Source: Chitinophagaceae bacterium
Lineage (GTDB): Bacteria; Bacteroidota; Bacteroidia; Chitinophagales; Chitinophagaceae
Length of the DNA: 16,338 bases
Assembly: GCA_003167015.1 (NCBI GenBank)
Contig: PMUF01000252.1
Coordinates: 1-16,338 of the forward strand
Reading direction: 5' to 3'
Position 1 is the first letter of the stretch, and each line of letters starts with the position of its first letter. Below, in pieces: positions 8,581 to 15,751 of this stretch. Under the pieces are notes generated by a model, which was not told where the DNA came from, searched no databases, and saw only the letters and a list, made by a program, of their open reading frames with translations. The translations under genes and the position numbers were made by a program.

Positions 8581-8682
8581 GTTTATAAGCATGAGCTTAA
8601 TTTCCAGTATGGATGTTACTGTTAGTAAATCGGCACTAAAAAATTGAGTGGGGAAAAAGGCGGTGAAGTGGATCGGGAAAAT

Positions 8683-8704
8683 GCGTACCACATATCGTGT
8701 ACGC
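8683..8704. promoter_or_regulatory. Imperfect palindrome, possible operator or hairpin
   Basis: GCGTAC at 8683-8688 is the exact reverse complement of GTACGC at 8699-8704, and pairing continues inward by two more bases (AC/GT) across one bulged C, leaving a 5-nt ATATC loop. It lies about 200 bp upstream of the RHS-cassette ATG in otherwise low-structure sequence. It could be a dimeric regulator site or an RNA hairpin in the leader. Confidence 0.35.
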
Positions 8705-8840
8705 GAATAAGATTGTGTCTCATGGTTGCAAATAATTTAGGTTAAAGGTCAGATGATTAAAGTGGGAGGGTAAGATTAGCAGATTACAAGAGTAGCGGAA
8801 TTGGAAACGAAATAAAAAAAAGTATTTGTGAATTCCTAGC

Positions 8841-8870
8841 GAAAGATAAAATATTTTTTTCAGTTTCAAA
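8841..8870 (-). promoter_or_regulatory. Candidate Bacteroidetes-type promoter for the RHS cassette
   Basis: Read on the minus strand, TTTG (8870-8867) is followed after 18 bp by TATCTTTC (8848-8841). The Bacteroidota primary-sigma consensus is TTTG at -33 and TAnnTTTG at -7 with a spacer of roughly 17-23 bp; this matches all four -33 bases and five of the six defined -7 bases (the final G is C). Transcription would start near 8835 and give a leader of about 350 nt. Confidence 0.4.
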
Positions 8871-9109
8871 CCCCAAGGCATATACGACTAAGTGTAAACC
8901 AGTAAGATTTAAAAATCAACCTTCGCGCTTATTTCACTAATTTACACACTCATCGTTCAAATCGACACGTGCATACAAAAACAAAGAACCAGCAGCGCGC
9001 CTTTTCATAGTAAATTTTGTATCGGGCATCGACTGATCTCCGCGTTACTAAGTGGACCCGGCCTGGATCCTTGCAGGAATTGGATCGGTTATCCGGGCCG
9101 GCACGCGGC

Positions 9110-9841
9110 TCACTGTAATTCCTTGTCGATCTGGCCAATCAGTTTTTGGCAGTGGACGATACAGGAGTCCTGATATCGCAGGACATTTAAAGTAATGAAT
9201 GAAATGCCGTAGCCCAGATGGAATCGCATTTGGGACATGCGCAAAAGGTCGCGACTGTTAGTGACGCTGTCGTCGGCCTGGTCGAGTTCCCCGTGTTCCT
9301 GGACAAAGGAACCCATCCGCGTGATGTAGTCCGAATAATAGCCATCCAGGACCTCGACATGTTTAATAACCCCTTCGTGCAGATCGATGATGTCATTCAG
9401 GAGTTCCTTGTTTTCAATGATCCCGAACTTTCCGCTGCCTTTCAATCCTTCATATCTGCTGATAGCCGGCTCCAGCGCCGTATTGCTGAAGAAGACCGGG
9501 GAATACATTTTAATACTGTCGGGTTTCGGGGACTCACCGGCGCCCACTCGTCGAAAATACAGCAGACTGGCTAATTCCCGGGCATAAAAGGCGCTATCGT
9601 TTTGTGCATTTTTGAGATCCGTGCGGATATCCTTTTGCAGGCCAACAAGGAATTCCCTTTCTTCCTTGCGCTCATGCAGGCTGTCGCTCCAGTTGTGAAA
9701 CCAGATGGACAGGGTGACGGCGAACACAATGATGAAGATCTCGATGAGGATTTCTTTCAGCTTGTGCAGCCAATTTTTTTCGGGGTCCTTAGCCGCTTTA
9801 TAAGCGGCTTCGACGTGTTTTACGATCTCGTTTTCTGACAT
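9110..9841 (-). CDS. DUF6090-like single-pass membrane protein
   Basis: The product is 243 aa. A short charged N-terminus (about 1-29) is followed by one membrane segment at about 31-48 (ILIEIFIIVFAVTLSIWF), then the HNWSDSLHERKEEREFLVGL stretch. This 'EI-hydrophobic-W-charged' layout with a following LQKDIRTDLKN helix is characteristic of the DUF6090 family of Bacteroidota, whose function is unknown. The rest (about 60-243) is mostly helical and would be on one side of the membrane, with YEGLKGSGKFGIIENKELL at about 149-167 the most conserved-looking part. There is no catalytic motif that I recognise. ATG at 9841 is the only sensible start. It diverges from the ABC permease with 47 bp between start codons; shared control is possible. 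The family call rests on the membrane-segment motif and is moderately sure. Confidence 0.75.
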   Translation of the reverse strand: MSENEIVKHVEAAYKAAKDPEKNWLHKLKEILIEIFIIVFAVTLSIWFHNWSDSLHERKEEREFLVGLQKDIRTDLKNAQNDSAFYARELASLLYFRRVGAGESPKPDSIKMYSPVFFSNTALEPAISRYEGLKGSGKFGIIENKELLNDIIDLHEGVIKHVEVLDGYYSDYITRMGSFVQEHGELDQADDSVTNSRDLLRMSQMRFHLGYGISFITLNVLRYQDSCIVHCQKLIGQIDKELQ

Positions 9842-9888
9842 ATGGGTAAAAATATAAAAAAACTCCGAAGACCCTATCTTTGTCAGAT
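9842..9888. promoter_or_regulatory. Short divergent intergenic region with plus-strand -7 element
   Basis: Only 47 bp separates two divergent ATGs. On the plus strand TATCTTTG at 9875-9882 matches the Bacteroidota -7 consensus TAnnTTTG exactly and ends 6 bp before the ATG at 9889, which would place the transcription start at or next to the start codon. No TTTG is present at the expected -33 position; that stretch is an A-rich run. On the minus strand TATATTTT (9855-9848) is a weaker -7 candidate for the DUF6090-like gene. Confidence 0.5.
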
Positions 9889-10995
9889 ATGATCCAGGGC
9901 TTTAACCAGATAAGGGCTGTATTGATCCTGTCGAAGTATAGTTTGCTCGCTACCTTACGCAGCCCCACTTCTGTCGTCTTTTCCCTCCTGTTCCCGATCA
10001 TATTTATCGTAGTATTCGGGGCGATGATCGGCGACCAGACCCCGATGCCCAAGCTCGCGATCGGTCCCGGCTGTGATACGACTAACCTGGTCTACAAGGC
10101 CATTGCTGCCACCTCTTCCATCACCCTTAAAAAAGGAATGACGCCGGCGGAGCAATCTGAGGCCCTGCAAAAAGGACAGCTGACGGCCATCCTGACCATC
10201 GTGCCCGATGGCGGGCTGTCACCCATTCCTCACTACGCTGTCCGGCTGCAGACCGCGGGGGCTTCCCCCGGCACCCTCGGCCTGCTACAGACCATCCTGC
10301 AAGAGGCTATCCGGAGTATCGACCAACGGGTCTTTCCCCGCAACCCTTCCCTCGCAAAGCTTTCGGTGACGAAAGTACCCGGACGTATCTACCGTACCAT
10401 CGACTTCATCCTGCCCGGCCAGCTGGGCTTTTCATTGCTGATGGCGGGCGTATTCGGTTCGTCTTTCCTTTTATTCAGCCTCCGGCAGGGATTGGTGCTG
10501 AAAAGGCTGCGGGCCACACCCGTCCGGCGTCGTTCGATCATTGCCGGCGAGATGCTCAGCCGGCTGTTCTTCCACATCATAGGCTTTATGATCATGGTAG
10601 CGCTGGGCTATTTTGCCTTCAACTTTACCCTCGTCAACGGGCTGCTGACCTTTTTCGAAATGCTGATCTTCTCCTTATTCGGCCTGGGGATATTTATGGC
10701 GACAGGCTTCGTCATCAGCGGGGTGATACAGAATGAAAGCTCGATCTCACCCGTGGCCAATACCATCGTTCTGCCGCAGATCCTGTTGTGCGGGCTGTTT
10801 TTCCCCATCGAAAGCTATCCGCACTGGCTAAGGGGGTTCTGTGAGGTGCTGCCGCTGACCTTATTCGTCGACGGGCTCCGGCGGATCGCCTTCGAAGGGG
10901 TGCATATCTGGGATATGCCCCTGAAGATTGCCGGGCTGGTAGCCTGGACGGTGGTGATCGGTGGGCTGTCCGTGAAAGTCTTCAAATGGGAATAA
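9889..10995 (+). CDS. ABC-2 type transporter permease
   Basis: The product is 368 aa from the ATG at 9889; the frame extends to a TTG at 9880, but that codon lies inside the -7 element. An N-terminal cytoplasmic segment leads into membrane helix 1 (about 29-47, FSLLFPIIFIVVFGAMIG). A soluble extracytoplasmic domain (about 50-170) follows, with the QKGQLTAILTIVPDG stretch typical of ABC-2 permeases. Further membrane helices lie at about 175-197, 226-247, 251-280, 288-306 and 344-363. The cytoplasmic loop LVLKRLRATPVRRRSIIAGE (about 202-221) is the classic coupling loop of this family. Such permeases export drugs, lipids or polymers with a separate ATPase subunit. No ATPase gene is next to it here: the left neighbour is a divergent DUF6090-like gene and the right one a ROK regulator. 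The family is sure; the substrate is unknown. Confidence 0.93.
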   Translation: MIQGFNQIRAVLILSKYSLLATLRSPTSVVFSLLFPIIFIVVFGAMIGDQTPMPKLAIGPGCDTTNLVYKAIAATSSITLKKGMTPAEQSEALQKGQLTAILTIVPDGGLSPIPHYAVRLQTAGASPGTLGLLQTILQEAIRSIDQRVFPRNPSLAKLSVTKVPGRIYRTIDFILPGQLGFSLLMAGVFGSSFLLFSLRQGLVLKRLRATPVRRRSIIAGEMLSRLFFHIIGFMIMVALGYFAFNFTLVNGLLTFFEMLIFSLFGLGIFMATGFVISGVIQNESSISPVANTIVLPQILLCGLFFPIESYPHWLRGFCEVLPLTLFVDGLRRIAFEGVHIWDMPLKIAGLVAWTVVIGGLSVKVFKWE

Positions 10996-11000
10996 AGCCG

Positions 11001-11042
11001 ACTTCTTAAATTTTTTTATTAACTTCTTAATTTTTTTATAAA
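11001..11042. repeat. AT-rich 21-bp imperfect tandem duplication
   Basis: The unit beginning ACTTCTTAA followed by a T-run and an ATTA or ATAAA end occurs twice in a row (11001-11021 and 11022-11042), differing by one A before the T-run and by the last few bases. It lies directly after the permease stop and about 55 bp before the ROK gene. It may be an AT-rich upstream element, a binding site pair, or slippage. No GC-rich terminator stem accompanies the T-runs. Confidence 0.5.
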
Positions 11043-11050
11043 AGTTTACC

Positions 11051-11058
11051 TACATTTA
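11051..11058 (+). promoter_or_regulatory. Weak -7 candidate upstream of the ROK gene
   Basis: TACATTTA matches the Bacteroidota -7 consensus TAnnTTTG except for the last base. It would give a start near 11065 and a leader of about 30 nt. No clear TTTG lies at -33; the AT-rich tandem repeat occupies that place. Low certainty. Confidence 0.25.
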
Positions 11059-11095
11059 ATGTATCAATAGTAACCATTACTAATTTTTTCTGCTA

Positions 11096-12295
11096 ATGCA
11101 CAAGAAAAGCTTGTTTTATAAAAACAAGATTATTAAGGAACTTTACTTCTCCCACACCTTATCGTGTTCCGATTTGAGTGCCCAGATCGAAACAAGTTTA
11201 CCCTTGACGACCAAGATGTTGAATGACCTTATCCGGGACAATGATATTGTCGAGACCGGTTATGCCCCATCGAAAGGCGGAAGAAGACCACTTATGTATG
11301 CTGTCCGGCCGGACAGTAAGTATACCGTGGCCGTCGCTATGGATCAGCTGTTCACCCGTATCGTCATTATGGATATGCACCGGCAGTATGCGACTCCGGT
11401 AGAAAAGTTCGAATTGCACCTGGCCAAAAATCCGGGCGCCCTGGACATCCTGGTAGAAAAGATATCGGATCATATTCGCCGGTCGGGGATATTAAAGGAT
11501 AAGATGGTCGGCATTGGTATTGGCATGCCAAATTTCGTCGATTCTAAAAAGGGGGTGAACTATTCTTTCCTGACGGAAGGGGAAAAAGAGATCGGCCGGC
11601 ATATTATGGACAGGGTAGGGGTGCCCACCTGGATAGAGAACGATTCCAGCCTTGTCGCTTTGGCAGAGCTAAGCTTTGGGGCTGCCCGCGGGAAAAAGAG
11701 CGCTATGGTCATCAACCTGGGCTGGGGCATCGGGCTCGGCTTGATCCTTAATGGAGAGCTCTTCCGGGGTTACAACGGGTTTGCCGGTGAGTTCAGCCAT
11801 CTGCCGCTATTTTCGAACAATAAGCTGTGCAGCTGCGGTAAGAGCGGCTGTCTGGAAACAGAGGCCTCCTTGCTGGTAGTAGTGGAGAGAGCGATGGAAG
11901 GCATCCGCAACGGGCGGGTGACGATGCTGAAAGAACACCAGCTGTCTAAAAATTTCGACCAGGCATCGATGGCAGTGATAGAGGCGGCCGAGAGAGGCGA
12001 TAAGTTCGCCGTGGAACTTTTGTCGGAATCCGGCTATAATATCGGCCGGGGGGTTGCTATCCTCATTCACCTGCTCAATCCGGAGACGATCATCCTTGGC
12101 GGCCGTGGCGCCTCGGCGGGTAAGATCTGGCAGGTACCCATTCAGCAGGCATTGAACGAACACTGTATCCCCAGGCTGGCCATCAATACCGACATCGAAG
12201 TGTCGGGGCTGGGTTATGATGCGGAGTTGATCGGTGCTGCTGCCCTGGTCATGAACAATTCACCAATGTTGCTCACATACTCTTCTTCAAATTAA
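11096..12295 (+). CDS. ROK family transcriptional regulator
   Basis: The product is 399 aa. Residues about 8-70 form a winged helix-turn-helix domain, ending in the wing motif SKGGRRPLMYAV common in NagC/XylR-type ROK repressors. Residues about 75-390 are the ROK sugar-sensing domain: ENDSS at 181-185 carries the conserved Asp, NLGWGIGLGLILNGELFRG at about 207-225 is the second glycine-rich motif, and GEFSH (231-235) with CSCGKSGC (245-252) is the zinc motif with one His and three Cys. The first phosphate-binding motif, normally DxGGT, is replaced by AMDQLFTR (81-88), so kinase activity is unlikely. These proteins bind a sugar or sugar phosphate and release DNA. It ends 22 bp before the SusC gene, with no obvious separate promoter between, so it probably controls and may be co-transcribed with the susC/susD pair. 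The ligand cannot be named. Confidence 0.93.
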   Translation: MHKKSLFYKNKIIKELYFSHTLSCSDLSAQIETSLPLTTKMLNDLIRDNDIVETGYAPSKGGRRPLMYAVRPDSKYTVAVAMDQLFTRIVIMDMHRQYATPVEKFELHLAKNPGALDILVEKISDHIRRSGILKDKMVGIGIGMPNFVDSKKGVNYSFLTEGEKEIGRHIMDRVGVPTWIENDSSLVALAELSFGAARGKKSAMVINLGWGIGLGLILNGELFRGYNGFAGEFSHLPLFSNNKLCSCGKSGCLETEASLLVVVERAMEGIRNGRVTMLKEHQLSKNFDQASMAVIEAAERGDKFAVELLSESGYNIGRGVAILIHLLNPETIILGGRGASAGKIWQVPIQQALNEHCIPRLAINTDIEVSGLGYDAELIGAAALVMNNSPMLLTYSSSN

Positions 12296-12317
12296 CAAAC
12301 ACTAAAACCAACTGCTC

Positions 12318-15300
12318 ATGAAACGAACATTAAAGACGACACTCGCATTAGCGATGTTATCTGCCTTCTTCTTGCTGCTTGGGCCATCCGCCCGTGCGCA
12401 AGAGGGGAAAAGGCTGATTGCCGGCACCGTCAGGGACTCAGCCGGAACGGCTGTTCCCGGCGTCTCTGTCAGGGTCAAAGGCGCTACTATCGGTAAAGGC
12501 GCCGTATCGGGCGATGACGGCACTTATTCTATCAAGGCTGCGACCGGCGAAACGCTGATCTTCAGCTCCGTGGGATTTGTCACCAAAGAGGTAGCCGTAG
12601 GGGCGGGAGGCATCGTGTCCGTCCAGCTGGAAAAAAACAGCGCCGCGCTCGGCGAAGTAGTCGTAACAGGATTCGGGGGACAGACCAGTACCCGCAAGGT
12701 GTCTTACTCCGTCACGGAAGTGAAGGGTAGTGAGCTGGTCGCCGCCAACAACTCCAACATCGGGGATGCCCTGCAAGGGAAGGTCGCCGGTGTGACGATC
12801 TCGCAGGGGACTGGCGGTCCTTCTTCAAGCTCGCGCATCCAGATCAGGGGTAATGCACGGTTGGACAACAATACCGAACCGCTGTTCGTGATCGACGGCA
12901 TTCTCATCCAGCCTTCTACCACCGGGGCCGATTCCTGGGGTACTGGCGCTGACTTCGGGAATATCCTCAAGGATATGAACCCGGATGATTATGAAAGCAT
13001 CAGCGTTCTCAAGGGTTCCGCCGCCACAGCATTATATGGCCAACAGGGCCTGAACGGGGTGATCCTGATCACGACGAAAAAAGGACATGCGAGAAAGGGT
13101 TTAGGCGTGACCTATAACCAGATCGTCTCTTTCGACCAGCCCTATAAGATGCTCGATCTGCAAAATAAATTCGGCGGTGGGCTGAGTTCTACCTTTGCCA
13201 CCTCCAATGGCGTCGATATAGTGGACAATTCCGCCTCTCCCTATTATAACCCCAACGGCAACGGCGGCTATTCCTACGGCCCTGCTTTCCAGGGTCAGAA
13301 AGTGCAGGATCTCGACGGAAGGACAATCACCTGGAAACCGAATAATCCCGACAAGGACTTCTTCCAAATCGGGCAATATATGAATTCCAATGTGGCTGTC
13401 GACGGCGCCAATGAGACCGGCTCTTTCCGGGTATCCTGGACCAATCTGTGGAATACCAGCGTCATGCCCGGCAATAGCATGGACAAGAACGGCTTTACCC
13501 TGCGCGCCACGCATAAGCTGTCGAGCGTCTTTTCCATCGATGCCAGCGTCAACTATACCAGCGTGAAGATCATTAACCCGATCCAGCAGGGCGGCGGCGG
13601 AGACATTCAATCCCTTGGTGGACAGGGCAATCCCGTGCAGGACTTCGTGTACCTGGCGCCGAGAAGTGCGGATATCGCCTATTACAAAAAGAATTATATC
13701 GATCCCACGTCGGGTGGGCTGAAAGAGGGACTTTCGCTAGATCCTTATTTACTGGCCGCCAGCATCTGGCCTGCTTTCCAGGACAATAGTATCCATACGG
13801 AAAATTTGTTGTTGGCTAACGTCGACCTGCATGGCCAGTTTACCCCCTGGCTGTCATTGCTGGTGCGCGCGAATGTCCAAAACTATAATGACAACACGGA
13901 ATATGAGGACAATGGCGTCGGCGCAGGGTTCACCGGCGGGTCTTACCAGGAAGTTCAGAGCCAATACAGGACAACGCGGGTCCAGTCGTTGCTGACTGTC
14001 AAGAGGGACGTTGGACACGATCTTCAATTGAATGTTAGCGCCGGCGGTGAGACCAATTACCAGCCGATAGGCAATATCGTTTCGGCTAGTACCTCTGGTG
14101 GTCTCCAGACGCCGAGCCTTTATTTTATCTCCAATTCAGTTGACGCGCCTACGATTAGCCAGACATACAATGCGTCGTACCTGAATTCATCGTTGGAAGC
14201 ATTCGGCGATCTGACCTGGCGCAATATGCTGACCCTGAATGCGAGTTTCCGTCATGACTGGTCCTCTGAGCTGACCTATGCAGATGGCCATGGCCATTGG
14301 AGCTACTCCTATCCCAGTGTCGGCCTGGCCTGGGTCTTTACCGAACTGCCCCAGTTCCAGCATTCCATCCTGTCCTATGGAAAACTGAGAGGCAGTTTGG
14401 GTTGGTCAGGATTTGCAGCCGCTCCGTGGCTGACCAACACTTATGGGAACTACGGGAATGTGGGCACTTTCAACAATGTGTCCGGCGCCAACCAGACCCA
14501 GTATTCCTTTTCCAACGGGCAGGGTAGCTACAACACCACGCTCGGTGACCCGAACCTGAAGAATGAACTGGCCCGGGAAATTGAATTCGGTGCGGACATC
14601 CGGTTCTTCCAGGATCGTCTCGGTCTCGACGCCGCCGTGTATAAGAAGAACTCCTTCAACCAGATCATTAACCTGCCTGCGGATCAGGAGAGCGGTACTA
14701 CATCCCGCTACATCAACGCCGGCAATATCCAGAATAAAGGCATCGAGCTGTTGTTGACTGTTAATCCCATTAAGACTAAAGATTTCAGATGGGATATGAC
14801 GGTCAACTTTACGCGGAATATCAATAAGGTCATTGCCTTATATCCCGGTGTGCAGAACTATCAATTGCAGCTGGCCTTCGGCGCGGATGCGGCAGCCTAT
14901 GCCATCGCCGGCAAGCAGTATGGCCAGGTGATCACCGGTTACGGCTTCGCGCATTACAATGGGACGAATAAATCAGAGCAAGGGGCGAATGTTATTGCCA
15001 ATGCTCCCAACGGGACGACAGGTAATTACATGACCTATGAGCGTGCATCGGATTATGCGCCCGGCGGCCAGGATACCCTGGGTACGATCATGCCGACATT
15101 CCTGTGGGGAACGCAACAGACTTTCACCTACAAGAGCTTCTTCCTGAGCGTACAGATAGATTCGAAAGTGGGTGGTCTGATGGCCTCCGCCACCGACCAA
15201 TATGGTTCTGAAACGGGCAGTCTGAAGAACTCCCTGCATGGCAGGAACGCAGCACTCGGCGGTCTGGCCTTTACCGATGGCAGCGGCAATCAACGCAACG

Positions 15301-15725
15301 ACGGGATCATACCCAACGGGGTTTTTGCCGACGGGACGACAATCGGCGGGACCAATGTGGGCGGTGAGACCTATGCCCAGGCCGTCAAGAACGGCGTAGT
15401 GACACCGGTACCGGCATATGCCTATTATGAGAACCTGTACCAATGGTCCAGCGGTATCCGGGCAGAGTCGATCTTCGACAACTCCTGGATTGCGCTTCGC
15501 CAGGTGTCTGTCGGTTATAACCTGTCTCCGTCCCTCATCAAACCGCTACATCTGCAGGGGCTGAGGGTTTCCCTGACAGGAAGGAACCTGACCTATCTGT
15601 GGCGGAATGCCAAGGACGGTATCAACCCGGAAGGTTTGTATAACAACCAGGCTGCCTCATTTGCCGAAGGCGGCGGATTGCCCTTTATAAGAAGTATGGG
15701 CGCATCAGTAAATGCTACCTTTTAA
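12318..15725 (+). CDS. SusC/RagA family TonB-linked outer membrane transporter
   Basis: The product is 1135 aa, a usual length for SusC-like proteins. Residues 1-28 are a signal peptide ending ARAQ. A carboxypeptidase-regulatory-like domain covers about 31-106 (IAGTVRDSAGTAVPGVSVRV). The TonB box region is GEVVVTGFG at 112-120. The plug domain runs from about 122 to 257, with DALQGKVAGVTISQ and VLKGSAATALYGQQGLNGVI as family signatures. The remainder is the 22-stranded beta-barrel, ending ASVNATF with the expected C-terminal Phe. There is no STN domain before the regulatory-like domain, so it is not of the anti-sigma-coupled type. It imports an oligosaccharide or other large nutrient across the outer membrane using TonB energy, with the SusD-like lipoprotein as its lid. 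It lies 22 bp after the ROK gene and 26 bp before the SusD-like gene, an operon arrangement. Substrate unknown. Confidence 0.97.
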   Translation: MKRTLKTTLALAMLSAFFLLLGPSARAQEGKRLIAGTVRDSAGTAVPGVSVRVKGATIGKGAVSGDDGTYSIKAATGETLIFSSVGFVTKEVAVGAGGIVSVQLEKNSAALGEVVVTGFGGQTSTRKVSYSVTEVKGSELVAANNSNIGDALQGKVAGVTISQGTGGPSSSSRIQIRGNARLDNNTEPLFVIDGILIQPSTTGADSWGTGADFGNILKDMNPDDYESISVLKGSAATALYGQQGLNGVILITTKKGHARKGLGVTYNQIVSFDQPYKMLDLQNKFGGGLSSTFATSNGVDIVDNSASPYYNPNGNGGYSYGPAFQGQKVQDLDGRTITWKPNNPDKDFFQIGQYMNSNVAVDGANETGSFRVSWTNLWNTSVMPGNSMDKNGFTLRATHKLSSVFSIDASVNYTSVKIINPIQQGGGGDIQSLGGQGNPVQDFVYLAPRSADIAYYKKNYIDPTSGGLKEGLSLDPYLLAASIWPAFQDNSIHTENLLLANVDLHGQFTPWLSLLVRANVQNYNDNTEYEDNGVGAGFTGGSYQEVQSQYRTTRVQSLLTVKRDVGHDLQLNVSAGGETNYQPIGNIVSASTSGGLQTPSLYFISNSVDAPTISQTYNASYLNSSLEAFGDLTWRNMLTLNASFRHDWSSELTYADGHGHWSYSYPSVGLAWVFTELPQFQHSILSYGKLRGSLGWSGFAAAPWLTNTYGNYGNVGTFNNVSGANQTQYSFSNGQGSYNTTLGDPNLKNELAREIEFGADIRFFQDRLGLDAAVYKKNSFNQIINLPADQESGTTSRYINAGNIQNKGIELLLTVNPIKTKDFRWDMTVNFTRNINKVIALYPGVQNYQLQLAFGADAAAYAIAGKQYGQVITGYGFAHYNGTNKSEQGANVIANAPNGTTGNYMTYERASDYAPGGQDTLGTIMPTFLWGTQQTFTYKSFFLSVQIDSKVGGLMASATDQYGSETGSLKNSLHGRNAALGGLAFTDGSGNQRNDGIIPNGVFADGTTIGGTNVGGETYAQAVKNGVVTPVPAYAYYENLYQWSSGIRAESIFDNSWIALRQVSVGYNLSPSLIKPLHLQGLRVSLTGRNLTYLWRNAKDGINPEGLYNNQAASFAEGGGLPFIRSMGASVNATF

Positions 15726-15751
15726 TTCGCAATCATCAAAACACTCTTATT

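Larger units (their letters stand above)
8483..9109. other. Non-coding region of 627 bp upstream of the RHS cassette
   Basis: No convincing gene lies here on either strand. The stretch 8700-8990 is distinctly more AT-rich than the flanking genes. It contains a candidate promoter reading toward the RHS cassette (8841-8870), an imperfect palindrome (8683-8704) and two adjacent hairpins (8545-8580). The segment just left of 9110 should hold the 3' end of the DUF6090-like transcript, but no clear terminator hairpin with a T-run was found. Confidence 0.6.

Noticed and set aside
9058..9101. Inverted repeat CCGGCC/GGCCGG after the DUF6090-like stop as a terminator
   Set aside because: The stem is only 6 bp with a 32-nt loop and no T-run follows on the minus strand.
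8950..9138. Small minus-strand open frame overlapping the end of the DUF6090-like gene
   Set aside because: Its product is Arg-rich without hydrophobic pattern or family likeness, and its start lies within another gene in a different frame.
13101..13610. Minus-strand open frame of 169 codons within susC
   Set aside because: It lies wholly inside a well-supported SusC gene on the other strand and has no recognisable features.
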